From Gemmatimonadota bacterium (GTDB lineage: Bacteria; Gemmatimonadota; Gemmatimonadetes; Longimicrobiales; Gaopeijiaceae): a DNA stretch of 64,000 nucleotides. The stretch lies in NCBI GenBank assembly GCA_028873595.1, contig JAPPOV010000030.1, forward strand, positions 62,001 through 126,000. Direction: 5' to 3'. Under the pieces are notes generated by a model. It was given only the letters and a program-made list of their open reading frames with translations. It did not search any database and was not told the origin of the DNA. Positions 44,608 to 55,599 of this stretch are shown in pieces. The position numbers and the translations under genes were made by a program. Positions within the stretch are counted from its first letter, which is position 1, and each line of letters begins with the position of its first letter.

Positions 44608-46422
44608 ATGATGGGGTCGTTCGCTTTCTCGTTCGTCGTGGTGTCGTCCTGTGTAGGAGCCTGGCATTCCTGCCCCCGGCCGGGCACACTGCCTCGGCCG
44701 AACTACGAGTCGGCAGTTGTCGTGAACGACACGATCGATGTCGATCGTGTGGTCTCCGCTGCGCGTGCAGCACAGGCGAGCTTCGAACGCCGTCGAATCC
44801 GCTACCTGCCGATCAATCTGGACAGCTTCGGCGGTGACTGCGATGAGATCATCGGACGTATCTGTACGACGTACTCGGAGGGCGAATGGTATCCCGTTCC
44901 GGAGGACGATGAGATCGTCAGGCTGCGGACTCGGCTCCTTCAGCGGCTGGACTCCATGCAGATCCTCGCCCCTGAGAGCGACTGGATCCTCGGCCAGCGG
45001 GTCTGGTACCGCGCGGAGGCCGGGGATGCCGAAGAAGCACTGTCTGTCGCGACCCAGTGTGGCGGAGCGCGACCGTGGTGGTGTCAGGCGTTGAGGGGCT
45101 TCGCCCTCCAGGGGCTCGGAGAATACCACGGCGCACTGCGTGCCTTCGAAGCGGCCCTGGAAGGGATGGATCCAGAACAGGCGATGACGTGGCGTGTGCC
45201 TCGCTGGTCGGTCGATTCGAAAGCTCGCGAGCTTCTCGACGCCGTGGCGGAGCAGCCGGCCGTGCGCCAGGCTCTGATCGACCGGATTTGGACGTTGGCC
45301 GATCCACTCTACCTCGCGCCGGGCAACGATCGCCTCACGGAACACTATGCGCGCTGGACGGCGTCAGCTATGCGATCGGGCGCGCGAAACCCATTCCTTC
45401 TTCCATGGGGGAGTGATCTGGAACAACTCACGGTTCGCAACGGGTGGGAAATGGGCTGGGAACGACGTCCCAGGCGTGGATTCGTTCCAGACGATGACGC
45501 GGTCGGCCATCAGCACCCTGAAGGACGGGATTTCATGCCACCGGGTGCAGCTCTGGAGCGCCCGGCCGAAATCTCGGTGGACCACCTGCGAGCCGACCGA
45601 ACGTCGCCACGCAGTCTCTATGCGCCGGTGTACGCCCCCGTTCTGTTGCCAATGGAGGGTCAGGTCGCGCTCTTTCCGCGTGGAGAGGAAACCGTGGTCG
45701 TCGCGACGTACTTCTTGCCCGAGGACACTACGTTCCACGCTGAGCACGGCCACCCGCTCCCCTGGATGGAGCATGGCCCCTACGCCGACACTCCTGATCA
45801 GGTGGGGCTCTTCGCGTTGCAGCCGGATGGGAGCTCGATCGAGCGCGCTGTGCGAAGCGGAAGCACGGACGGGACGCTGATGGTGACGGTTCCAACGGGC
45901 CCATTGATCATTTCGGCCGAGAGTTGGGCTCCGGGACGACGCCGGGCTGGCCGTGTCCGTATCGGGCGACCCGAACGAAGGGCTCTGGAGGATTTGGCCA
46001 CACTGTCGGACCTGCTCTTGCTCACTCCGGCCACGTACGACCCCAAACGCCTCGAGGAGGTGCTGACCCATGCGCTGCCGCGAGCCGAGGTCCGACGGCA
46101 TCAGCCGTTCGCGATTGCCTGGGAGGTCGCAGGGCTCGGCTTCCGGGCGGAGACGCTACGCTTCCGGGTTTCGGTCGAGCGAACCGATCGGAGCGTCCTC
46201 AGTCGCATTGGCGGATTCCTTGGGCTGTCCGATCGACCACAACCGCTCGAGTTGTCGTGGTCGGAGCCGTCGCCGGATCGCCCCGGCCATGACTTCCACT
46301 ATCTCGTGCTCGATCTCCCGCCGCTCGACCCCGGCAGGTATGAGGTCCGCCTCGCCTTGAGCACCGCAGACCGATCGGATGCAGTGACTGCGGCGGGCTT
46401 CCGGGTCCTCGACTCGCGTTGA
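44608..46422 (+). CDS. Large secreted protein of unknown function
   Basis: 604 aa. Begins with a short hydrophobic stretch (FAFSFVVVSSCVGA), probably a signal or lipoprotein-like leader. The first half is helical, with TPR-like wording (AEAGDAEEALSVATQ, WWCQALRGFALQGLGEYHGALRAFEAALEG). The section LTEHYARWTASAMR to VRNGWEMGWERRPRRG recalls the region around the GWxTD motif of secreted proteins, but the motif is not exact. The C-terminal third has beta-rich sequence (FRVSVERTDRSVLSRIGGFLGL; YEVRLALSTADR). Function unknown. No Shine-Dalgarno; probably leaderless. Confidence 0.75.
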   Translation: MMGSFAFSFVVVSSCVGAWHSCPRPGTLPRPNYESAVVVNDTIDVDRVVSAARAAQASFERRRIRYLPINLDSFGGDCDEIIGRICTTYSEGEWYPVPEDDEIVRLRTRLLQRLDSMQILAPESDWILGQRVWYRAEAGDAEEALSVATQCGGARPWWCQALRGFALQGLGEYHGALRAFEAALEGMDPEQAMTWRVPRWSVDSKARELLDAVAEQPAVRQALIDRIWTLADPLYLAPGNDRLTEHYARWTASAMRSGARNPFLLPWGSDLEQLTVRNGWEMGWERRPRRGFVPDDDAVGHQHPEGRDFMPPGAALERPAEISVDHLRADRTSPRSLYAPVYAPVLLPMEGQVALFPRGEETVVVATYFLPEDTTFHAEHGHPLPWMEHGPYADTPDQVGLFALQPDGSSIERAVRSGSTDGTLMVTVPTGPLIISAESWAPGRRRAGRVRIGRPERRALEDLATLSDLLLLTPATYDPKRLEEVLTHALPRAEVRRHQPFAIAWEVAGLGFRAETLRFRVSVERTDRSVLSRIGGFLGLSDRPQPLELSWSEPSPDRPGHDFHYLVLDLPPLDPGRYEVRLALSTADRSDAVTAAGFRVLDSR

Positions 46423-46447
46423 CCCCCCACGGGGGCTTTTCTAGCTT
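46419..46447 (+). promoter_or_regulatory. Candidate promoter for prs
   Basis: TTGACC at 46419-46424, 17 bases, TAGCTT at 46442-46447. The same two hexamers with the same spacing precede the SRP RNA. Predicted start near 46454; prs begins at 46489. Confidence 0.6.
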
Positions 46448-46488
46448 GTCAAGCTGCTGTCTCGCGCGTCACGGAATCGAAACCCCTC

Positions 46489-47454
46489 ATGGACGACACC
46501 TACAGACGGGGCCCGCTCCTCCTTCTGGCGGGTCGGGCGAATCGGCCCCTCGCCTCCGAGATCGGGGAAATCATCGGGAAGTCTCCGGATGGCGCCACCA
46601 TCAAGCAGTTCGCTGATGGTGAGCTTTTCGCGCGGATCGACCGGAATGCTCGTGGCCGGGACGTGTACATCGTCCAGTCCACGAACGCTCCAGCAGACAA
46701 CATCATGGAGCTGCTACTTCTGATCGATGCAGCCCGCCGCGCCAGTGCTGCTCGCGTCACGGCGGTGCTCCCGTACTTCGGTTACGGTCGGCAGGACCGA
46801 AAGGACCAGCCGCGTGTCGCCATCGGTGCAAAGCTCGTCGCGAATCTGATCGTCGCAGCAGGAGCAGACCGCGTCGTGTCGATCGACTTCCATCAGCACC
46901 AGATCCAGGGCTTCTTCGATATACCCGTGGATCACCTGTATGCCGCGCCAGTCCTCACCAAGTATTTTCGCGACAAGCAACTTGAGGACCTCGTTATCGT
47001 CGCGCCGGACGTGGGTTCGGCGAAGATGGCGCGAGGCTTCGCGAAACGACTCGGGGGCAGCTTCGCCATCATCGACAAGCGTCGCCCCAAGGCGAACATG
47101 TCCGAGGTGATCAACGTCGTCGGTGACGTCGACGGGATGAACTGCCTTCTGGTCGACGATATGGTCGACACCGCGGGCACACTGTCGAACGCGGTCGTCG
47201 CGCTCAAGGAGCGTGGAGCGCGGGCTGTCTTTGCTGCCGCAACTCACGCATTGTTCTCGGGCCCTGCCGGCGAACGGCTGAGTTCTGCCCCACTCGAAGA
47301 AATGGTGGTGACCAACACCATCTTCATCCCCGAGGAAAAGCGGTTTGAGAACCTGCAGATCCTCTCGGTCGCCGACCTGCTCGCGAAAGCGATCAATCAT
47401 GTGCACTCGAACGAGTCGGTAAGCCAGCTCTTCGAGATGCTTCCTGAAAACTGA
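46489..47454 (+). CDS. prs: Ribose-phosphate pyrophosphokinase (Prs)
   Basis: 321 aa. Makes PRPP from ribose-5-phosphate and ATP. The flexible ATP loop region is PYFGYGRQDRKDQPRVAIGAKLVANL, with DFHQHQIQGFFDIPVDHL and the PRPP motif CLLVDDMVDTAGTLSNA. Family members usually read DRKDxPRxPI; here it is QPRVAI. It is followed by a strong hairpin and then rplY. Confidence 0.97.
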   Translation: MDDTYRRGPLLLLAGRANRPLASEIGEIIGKSPDGATIKQFADGELFARIDRNARGRDVYIVQSTNAPADNIMELLLLIDAARRASAARVTAVLPYFGYGRQDRKDQPRVAIGAKLVANLIVAAGADRVVSIDFHQHQIQGFFDIPVDHLYAAPVLTKYFRDKQLEDLVIVAPDVGSAKMARGFAKRLGGSFAIIDKRRPKANMSEVINVVGDVDGMNCLLVDDMVDTAGTLSNAVVALKERGARAVFAAATHALFSGPAGERLSSAPLEEMVVTNTIFIPEEKRFENLQILSVADLLAKAINHVHSNESVSQLFEMLPEN

Positions 47455-47460
47455 GGGAAA

Positions 47461-47490
47461 GGGCCTCGGGATCGCCCGAGGGCCGATAAT
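47461..47490 (+). terminator. Hairpin between prs and rplY
   Basis: 47462-47470 pairs with 47475-47484 (GGCCTCGGG against CCCGAGGGCC) around ATCG, with one bulged G. The following bases, GATAATC, are only weakly T-rich, so it may be a partial terminator or attenuator before rplY. Confidence 0.4.
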
Positions 47491-47505
47491 CAGAGGAAAC
47501 CACTG

Positions 47506-48144
47506 ATGTCTGACACGAAGTTGAAAGCAGCCCTCCGCGAGGGCACCGGAAAAGGCGTTGCCCGAAAAATGCGTGAGGCCGGACAGACGCCCGCGGTACT
47601 GTACGGAGGTGACGAAAGCACGGTTCATCTGGCGCTCGATACGCATGACGCGCACTACCTCTTCCACAACATCTCTGTCGACAACACGATCGTCGATCTT
47701 CACGTGGAAGGTGAGAAGGAGCCGGTTCAGGCGCTCGTGCGGGAGATTCAGACACATCCATGGAAGGCAACGCTGCTCCACGTGGACTTTCTTCGGATTC
47801 AGAAGGGAGTTGCCGTCGATGTCGAGGTGCCGCTGCACTTGATGGGTACGCCGGAGGGCGTTCGCCTCGGTGGGGGGAAGCTCGAGCAGATCATCTACGA
47901 CCTGCCGCTGCGGTGCGTCCCATCCAAGATTCCGGAGGTCATCGAAGTCGACGTCAGCGGACTCGATGTCGGCGAGGTCCTCCACATCTCGGACATCTCG
48001 TTCGACGAGGGAATCGAGGTCACTGTCGCTCAGGAGCGGACGATCTGCTCGGTTGCTGCACCGAAAGGGCCAGCGGACGATGAGCCCGAGGAGGCGGAGG
48101 AAGTCGAAACACCTGCCGAGGATTCCGAGGCAGGCGAGGGCTGA
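47506..48144 (+). CDS. rplY: 50S ribosomal protein L25 (CTC form)
   Basis: 212 aa. L25 N-domain binding 5S rRNA (LKAALREGTGKGVARKMREAGQTPAVLYGG; LVREIQTHPWKATLLHVDFLRI) plus the C-terminal TL5/CTC domain (VPLHLMGTPEGVRLGGGKLEQIIYDLPLRCVPSKIPEVIEVDVSGLDVGEVLHISDI). It ends in a very acidic tail of about 30 residues (DDEPEEAEEVETPAEDSEAGEG). Followed by pth, the usual gene order. Confidence 0.96.
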   Translation: MSDTKLKAALREGTGKGVARKMREAGQTPAVLYGGDESTVHLALDTHDAHYLFHNISVDNTIVDLHVEGEKEPVQALVREIQTHPWKATLLHVDFLRIQKGVAVDVEVPLHLMGTPEGVRLGGGKLEQIIYDLPLRCVPSKIPEVIEVDVSGLDVGEVLHISDISFDEGIEVTVAQERTICSVAAPKGPADDEPEEAEEVETPAEDSEAGEG

Positions 48145-48168
48145 CGACTCTGCTGAGCGGGCTGCGGC

Positions 48169-48732
48169 ATGAAGATCGTGCTCGGGCTGGGCAATCCCGG
48201 GCCCGAATACGATGACACTCGGCACAATGTCGGGTGGTGGGTGCTGGACCGACTGGCATACGATTGGGACTTCGGTCCCTTTCGCAGGGTCGGGAAGGCC
48301 TTCGTGAGTGAAGGGTCGGTCGGCGGTATCGAGGTTCGCCTCATGAAACCGACGACGTTCATGAACCGAAGTGGGCTCGCTTTGCGACCCGTGAAGGTGA
48401 TGCAGGACTTCGATCTGGAAGAGGATCTCCTGGTCGTGGTAGACGATACGGCGCTCGATGTGGGACGCGTTCGCTTCCGTCCGGGAGGTGGGGCGGGCGG
48501 ACACAACGGGCTGAAGTCTGTGTCGGGGGCGCTACAGTCGAACGATTACGCTCGGCTGAGAATCGGGGTGGGGAAGAAGCCCGATGGGGAAGACCTGTCG
48601 GCCTGGGTCCTCGCGACGATGCCCGAAGAAGATGAGGAGGTGGTCGTCGGACTGCTCCCGGAGCTGTCCGAGGCTGTGCGGGTGTGGCTGGGTGAGGGTA
48701 CGGAAGCGGCGATGAACCGCTTCAACCGATAG
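48169..48732 (+). CDS. pth: Peptidyl-tRNA hydrolase (Pth)
   Basis: 187 aa, normal length. Recycles stalled peptidyl-tRNA. Catalytic His in [67 protein letters not shown] and RLRIGVGKK are all present. It lies 24 bases after rplY in the same unit. Confidence 0.97.
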   Translation: MKIVLGLGNPGPEYDDTRHNVGWWVLDRLAYDWDFGPFRRVGKAFVSEGSVGGIEVRLMKPTTFMNRSGLALRPVKVMQDFDLEEDLLVVVDDTALDVGRVRFRPGGGAGGHNGLKSVSGALQSNDYARLRIGVGKKPDGEDLSAWVLATMPEEDEEVVVGLLPELSEAVRVWLGEGTEAAMNRFNR

Positions 48733-48778
48733 ATCACGAACAGTTCACAGAACGACGGACCAGAGGAAAACCCATTCA

Positions 48779-50815
<2,037 letters not shown>

Positions 50816-50939
50816 CCGAGTCGGAGCCTCGCGCCGATTGCGGCGTGGCACGGACATAGCAAGGAGCGGGTGGCCGGCCGGATAGGTTGGCCACCCGCAC
50901 GTACATTAAGACCCAACAGATCCCGCGGGAGCTCAATCG

Positions 50940-52139
50940 ATGTCCAAGGAAGCCAACTTCGAGAACGCGCTGGCCTTTGCCGCCGACCTTATTCGAATTC
51001 CGGGGCTTCCCGGCGAAGAAGGGGATGTCGCTCGACGCGTGAAGGAAGAAATGGAGGCGTTGGGCCTGGAGGACATCCGGGTGGATGAAGCCGGGAACGT
51101 GATCGGTGTCGCTCCGGGGCGTGGAGATGCGCCCTCGGCGCTCCTGAACAGCCATATGGACGTAGTGGCGGAAGGGGATCATGAAGAGTGGGAAGTGCCT
51201 CCCTTCTCCGGTGAGGTCCGTGATGGGTTTCTGCACGGTCGCGGCGCCATGGACATCAAGGGCCCGCTCGCACTTCAGACGTATGCCGCGGCTTCGATGA
51301 TCGGTGAGGCGCCCGGTGATGTGATCGTTGCCCATACCGTGCTCGAGGAGCGAGGAGGCTTGGGCATGAAACACCTGCTCGAGTCCCGGTCGGTCGACCC
51401 GGGGGTCGTCGTGATCGGAGAGGCCACGCACGGTGACGTTTGCACGGGACATAGAGGCCGGGCGGAAGTCGAGGTCGCGATCAGCGGGCTTGCGGGCCAT
51501 GCCAGCGTGCCGTCGCGAGCGCACAACGCGCTGGACTTGCTCGGAGACGTACTCGCAGGTATTCGAGATCTGGCTGAGGACCAGCCGGCCGATCCTGTGC
51601 TGGGCCGATCGAGTCTGATCGCGACCATGGTTGACGTCTTACCCGAGAGCCGAAACGTCATACCGGACTCCGCCGTGGTTACGATCGACTGGCGGATCCT
51701 GCCGGGCAGTGACGATGAGATGCTCATGAATCGCGTCCGTGACGCGATTTCTGCCCGGATCCCGAAGACGCCCGAGGGTCTGACGTGGGAGGTCCGGATG
51801 GCCATGGAACGCCAGCGCACCTACACGGGGCTGGTTGAAGACCGGAACCTCCTCACCCCAGGCTTTCTCATGGCTGCGGACGACCCAATGATCCTGGCGG
51901 CTGCCGAAGCCGTGGGCCGAAGGGATGGTGAGGGGCCGGCAACGATTCGCCCGTGGAAGTTTGCTACGGACGGCGGTTGGTCGTGCGGTGTCCACGGGAT
52001 TCCGACGGTCGGATTCGCACCGGGCGAAGAGCGCTTTGCGCACACCAATCGGGAGCGCATGGATGTGGACGAAGCGCGGTGGGGCTTCGAACGGTACCCT
52101 CTTCTCATCGCGGCCGTACAGAAGTCCCTGGCCGTGTAA
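50940..52139 (+). CDS. M20 family metallopeptidase/deacetylase
   Basis: 399 aa. Two-zinc M20 hydrolase. Metal ligands lie in LLNSHMDVV and [10 protein letters not shown], with the catalytic Glu in VLEERGG, a further ligand in GEATHGD, and the final His in [15 protein letters not shown]. The dimerisation domain contains [16 protein letters not shown]. It resembles YgeY/ArgE/DapE-type enzymes; the substrate cannot be chosen by inspection. It stands alone between hppA and the S6-S18 operon. Confidence 0.9.
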   Translation: MSKEANFENALAFAADLIRIPGLPGEEGDVARRVKEEMEALGLEDIRVDEAGNVIGVAPGRGDAPSALLNSHMDVVAEGDHEEWEVPPFSGEVRDGFLHGRGAMDIKGPLALQTYAAASMIGEAPGDVIVAHTVLEERGGLGMKHLLESRSVDPGVVVIGEATHGDVCTGHRGRAEVEVAISGLAGHASVPSRAHNALDLLGDVLAGIRDLAEDQPADPVLGRSSLIATMVDVLPESRNVIPDSAVVTIDWRILPGSDDEMLMNRVRDAISARIPKTPEGLTWEVRMAMERQRTYTGLVEDRNLLTPGFLMAADDPMILAAAEAVGRRDGEGPATIRPWKFATDGGWSCGVHGIPTVGFAPGEERFAHTNRERMDVDEARWGFERYPLLIAAVQKSLAV

Positions 52140-52148
52140 CGGAGCCGC

Positions 52149-52177
52149 TTCCGCCCCGTATCGTGATCCACTAGCTT
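52149..52177 (+). promoter_or_regulatory. Candidate promoter for the rpsF-rpsR operon
   Basis: TTCCGC at 52149-52154, 17 bases, TAGCTT at 52172-52177. The predicted leader of about 115 bases can fold (GGACC pairs with GGTCC around 52225-52255). It might carry an S6:S18 autoregulatory structure, which I could not confirm. Confidence 0.45.
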
Positions 52178-52298
52178 TTGCGCCGCTCCGTGAACGACGG
52201 GGCAAAACATCCATCCCGCTCCGTCGGGGACCTGCGCCGCTTTCGGGGTCCTGACAACGATGGGGCCCGTAACCACTCACGGACCGAGGGAACCGAAG

Positions 52299-52952
52299 AT
52301 GCGGCTCTACGAGGTTGTGTACATTCTGGACGCCGCGCTCGACGAGAGCGCTGCGACTGCGAAGCTCGAGAAGTTTCATGAGCTCGCAACTGCGCACGGC
52401 GGAGAGGTCACCGCCGTTGACCACTGGGGCGGGCGGCAGCTCGCCTACCCCATCAACAAACAGTCCGTCGGCTATTACGTCGTCGCACAGTTCACCGCGG
52501 TGGCCGAGGCTCTGCCCGAGTTCGAGCGTCTGCTCAAGCTCGATGAGGAAGTGCTCCGCTATCTGCTCGTCATCAACGAGGGCGAGCCTACGAGCGGTGC
52601 CTCCATTCTGGCCGACGCGCCTGCGCGCGCGCCGAGCGAAGACGAGGACGACGACGAAGAAGAGGATGAAGCCATCGCTGCTGATGGCGAGGAAGAACCG
52701 CGGGATCCCACGAGCCCTCCGCCGGAGTTCAGTGGCGCCCGCGGGCGTCGCCGTCGGATGGAAGGGCCGCGTGTCGTCATCCTGAACTACAAGGACGTCG
52801 AGACGCTTTCCCACTTCATCACGGAGCAGGGAAAGATCCTTCCGAAGCGGACCACCAAGGTCACCGCTCGCTTCCAGCGTGAGCTTGGGTCGGCGGTGAA
52901 GCGTGCTCGTTTCCTGGCGCTGCTTCCGTATATGCGCCGCCAGGACGGCTGA
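52299..52952 (+). CDS. rpsF-rpsR: Fused ribosomal protein bS6-bS18
   Basis: 217 aa in one uninterrupted frame. Residues 1-95 are bS6 ([44 protein letters not shown]). Residues 96-156 are a low-complexity linker with an Asp/Glu run (residues 113-124) and an Arg cluster (148-153). Residues 157-217 are a complete bS18 core ([36 protein letters not shown]). The two proteins normally come from separate genes and form a pair on the 30S platform. An internal ATG at 52758 has no Shine-Dalgarno. The ATG at 52299 with GAGGG upstream was chosen over 52260. Followed by DUF2232 and rplI. Confidence 0.9.
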   Translation: MRLYEVVYILDAALDESAATAKLEKFHELATAHGGEVTAVDHWGGRQLAYPINKQSVGYYVVAQFTAVAEALPEFERLLKLDEEVLRYLLVINEGEPTSGASILADAPARAPSEDEDDDEEEDEAIAADGEEEPRDPTSPPPEFSGARGRRRRMEGPRVVILNYKDVETLSHFITEQGKILPKRTTKVTARFQRELGSAVKRARFLALLPYMRRQDG

Positions 52953-52972
52953 GGCCGTCTCCCCGTGACGCG

Positions 52973-53911
52973 ATGACGACCGAGGCAACCGTGGCCAAGG
53001 GCGAAGGAACTGGCTGGAGACGTGCCCTGGCGCTGTTTGTGCTCCTGGTGCTGACGTCGCTGGTTCCTGCCGGAATGCTCGTGGGTGTCCCTCTTCTGAT
53101 ACTCATCGGGTTGGGCGGTATCCGGAACGCAGGGCTGTTGGTTGCGACGGTCGTGGCCATGTTCGTGGTCTTGTCTGGTCAACGTGATCCACTGTGGTAT
53201 GCGGAGCGCGGTTGGGCGGTCATGCTCGGTGGATTCTTTGCGGCCACGACGCTGCTCGCACCGCGGTGGCGGCTGACGTCCCGAGCTCTTGCGGCCGTAG
53301 GTGGATCGGTGGGCGGCGCCACTGCGTTCTATGTCATGCGCAGCGGCGCTTGGTCGAATCTGGATTGGAGCGTAAGCGACCGGTTGGGTGCGATTCTGGG
53401 CAACTTCCTTTACGCATTGGACGTCGTGCGCGAAGGTCAGACCGTGTCACCCGCATTCGTCGCGGCGGTTTACCGCACGATCGAACTGCAGGCCGCAGTC
53501 TTCCCTGCCGTCGTAGCGCTCGAGTCGATGGCAGCGCTCGGCATCGCGTGGTGGCTGTACCGTCGTCTTGTGTTCAGGGACGATGAAGGGCTGGCGTCTG
53601 TGCGTCAGTTCGCGTTCAACGACCACCTCGTCTGGGTCCTCATCGCCGGCCTTCTACTCGTCGTGACGGGTGTGAGTGACGGTGCTGTACGGGTCGGGGC
53701 GAACCTGGCAGTCTTCATGACGGCGCTGTACGCCCTGCGAGGAGCGGGTGTCGTCGTTTTCGTCAACCGGGGGCTCTCGCTCTTCGGTGCATTGATGTTC
53801 GTTCTGGGAGTCCTGTTCGCCGCGCCCCTCGTGGTCGGCTTCGCAGCGCTCCTGGGCATCGCAGATACTTGGCTCGATCTCCGCGCTCGCGCGGAGGCGA
53901 TAGCCGGATAG
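52973..53911 (+). CDS. DUF2232 (YybS-like) membrane protein
   Basis: 312 aa with about eight membrane helices. Its place between the S6/S18 gene and rplI is the classic position of YybS-type DUF2232 proteins. C-terminal blocks NDHLVWVLIAGLLLVVTG and VFVNRGLSLFGALMFVLGVL fit the family pattern. Function unknown. Confidence 0.82.
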   Translation: MTTEATVAKGEGTGWRRALALFVLLVLTSLVPAGMLVGVPLLILIGLGGIRNAGLLVATVVAMFVVLSGQRDPLWYAERGWAVMLGGFFAATTLLAPRWRLTSRALAAVGGSVGGATAFYVMRSGAWSNLDWSVSDRLGAILGNFLYALDVVREGQTVSPAFVAAVYRTIELQAAVFPAVVALESMAALGIAWWLYRRLVFRDDEGLASVRQFAFNDHLVWVLIAGLLLVVTGVSDGAVRVGANLAVFMTALYALRGAGVVVFVNRGLSLFGALMFVLGVLFAAPLVVGFAALLGIADTWLDLRARAEAIAG

Positions 53912-53929
53912 GCATCTACTGGAGGAATC

Positions 53930-54385
53930 ATGAAGCTCATTCTCAAGCAGTCCGTCCCGAACCTCGGTGAGGTTGGTCAGGTTGTGACCGTCAAGCCCGG
54001 TTACGGACGGAACTACCTGATCCCGCACGGACTCGCGTACGTCGCGAGCGCGGAAAATCTCGCCCGAATCGAAGCCGAGCAGGCGAAGGCCAAAGAGACC
54101 GCGCGTCGGGACTTCCTCGAGGCGCGGCGCCGTGCCTCGCAGCTCGAGGGTCTCTACTTGTCATTCAGCGAGAACGCGGGCGAAGATGGTCAGCTCTTCG
54201 GCTCTGTGACCGCAGCCGACATCACGGAACAGGTCAACGCCAGCGACATCGATTTCGAACTCGACAGGAAAGCTGTTCAGCTCGAGGATGTGATCAAGAT
54301 GGTCGGCGAGACCCAGGTTCCGATCAGACTCCACGCCGACGTCACCATCGAGATCACGGTGAACGTGGAGTCAGCGGAGGGCTGA
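53930..54385 (+). CDS. rplI: 50S ribosomal protein L9
   Basis: 151 aa, normal length. N-domain KLILKQSVPNLGEVGQVVTVKPGYGRNYLIPHGLA, long connecting helix (ARIEAEQAKAKETARRDFLEARRRA), and C-domain (LFGSVTAADITEQV; PIRLHADVTIEITVNVES). It follows GGAGG with good spacing. Confidence 0.98.
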   Translation: MKLILKQSVPNLGEVGQVVTVKPGYGRNYLIPHGLAYVASAENLARIEAEQAKAKETARRDFLEARRRASQLEGLYLSFSENAGEDGQLFGSVTAADITEQVNASDIDFELDRKAVQLEDVIKMVGETQVPIRLHADVTIEITVNVESAEG

Positions 54386-54395
54386 TCCGCCGACC

Positions 54396-54767
54396 ATGCA
54401 CGGGTTGATGACCGATCCGACCGAGTTTCCGGTCGAAGTGCGGCGTGCCGCTGAGCTGGCACTGGAGCGTAAGGCTCACGACGTCGTGATTCTCGACCTG
54501 AGGGGTATCTCGACTGCGACCGATTACTTCGTCATCGCAGGCGGGACTTCGGACGTACAGGTCAAGGCAATCGCCGAGCACGTCCTCGACGAGTTGAAGA
54601 AGGAAAGCGTCCGCCCCGAGCACCTGGAAGGACTGCGGGGCGGACGATGGGTCCTGCTGGATTATGTGGACTTCGTCGTCCACGTACTTCACCCCCAGGC
54701 AAGGGACTTCTATCAACTCGAGAACCTCTGGGGAGACGCACCCCGGTGGGAGGCTCCAGAAGCCTGA
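54396..54767 (+). CDS. rsfS: Ribosomal silencing factor RsfS
   Basis: 123 aa. Binds L14 on the 50S subunit and blocks subunit joining in starvation. Core sequence is DVVILDLRGISTATDYFVIAGGTSDVQVKAIAEHVLDELKKE, followed by GGRWVLLDYVDFVVHVLHPQARDFYQLENLW, diagnostic of the family. An ATG at 54408 is an alternative start. Confidence 0.96.
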   Translation: MHGLMTDPTEFPVEVRRAAELALERKAHDVVILDLRGISTATDYFVIAGGTSDVQVKAIAEHVLDELKKESVRPEHLEGLRGGRWVLLDYVDFVVHVLHPQARDFYQLENLWGDAPRWEAPEA

Positions 54768-54885
54768 ACTTCCTTTCCGCACCTGCGGTACGTCTCTACA
54801 TTGCTGCGTTCGCATTACGCGGCGCCCGTCCTCACCGAATTGGCCCCGCCGGGGCTCCACGTCCAGCCTGAATACACGCTCGCAC

Positions 54886-55599
54886 ATGGCCGAACTCCCA
54901 ACTTTGCAGCCGCTGGACGACGTACGCGTTCCTGTGGCCGGGGGAGCAGGTGGTGGACGTGTCGTAGCTCTGGTCGCATCGGAAAGCGCCAGGCGAGAGG
55001 GATGGGCCCCTGGCGCTGCCCACGCACTCGTGGCCCGTTGGGCGTCCGAGGGGCATCGGATGATGCTTGCGGATGGCGGTCTGGATTACCCGTCCCTGCA
55101 TGGTCCCAGGGACATCCAGAACCGCGAGGGCCTCGTCGATGCGGTGCTCCATGGAGCCTCCGTGAGTCGAGTCTCACGCCCGGTCGACGGCTACTTCCTG
55201 ATCACGACCGGAACGCCGGTCGCGAGTGGGATGGCGGTCGTTCGCGATGCCCGCTGGCACCGGCTCACCGCCGGGATGGCCGGGGCAGGTGTGACACTCG
55301 TCCTCTATCTGCTCGACGGGGAACCGTGCACTCCGGCGTTCCTCGGCTCTGCGTCCGACATCATCGTCCTCGGTACCGAAGGTGAGACTCCGACGGCCAT
55401 CCGGGATCTGGATCCGCTGGTACGTGCCGTCACACGGCCGGCCATGGTGGATTCTCCCGTCGGGGTGGATGCCGTCGCCACCCGTGTGTCCGATCCGCCC
55501 GAGAAGAAGGGCGGTCGGGGGCGCACTGTGTGGTTCATCTTGCTCGCGATTATCGTCGCGGTGCTCCTCGGTTGGTTCCTGTCGACGGGGATGGGATGA
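54886..55599 (+). CDS. Tail-anchored protein of unknown function upstream of smc
   Basis: 237 aa. Residues 1-210 look like an alpha/beta fold with ParA/BY-kinase-like wording (VVALVASESARREGWAPGAAHALVARWASEGHRMMLADGG). No Walker A lysine motif is visible, so ATP binding is doubtful. The C-terminus is one hydrophobic helix of about 20 residues (VWFILLAIIVAVLLGWFL) with four residues after it, suggesting a tail-anchored membrane protein facing the cytoplasm. It overlaps smc as ATGA. I do not recognise the family. Confidence 0.72.
   Translation: MAELPTLQPLDDVRVPVAGGAGGGRVVALVASESARREGWAPGAAHALVARWASEGHRMMLADGGLDYPSLHGPRDIQNREGLVDAVLHGASVSRVSRPVDGYFLITTGTPVASGMAVVRDARWHRLTAGMAGAGVTLVLYLLDGEPCTPAFLGSASDIIVLGTEGETPTAIRDLDPLVRAVTRPAMVDSPVGVDAVATRVSDPPEKKGGRGRTVWFILLAIIVAVLLGWFLSTGMG

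Noticed and set aside
52758-52952. Separate rpsR starting at an internal ATG
   Set aside because: No Shine-Dalgarno precedes it, and the frame is continuous with bS6 through the linker; kept as the main alternative to the fusion.
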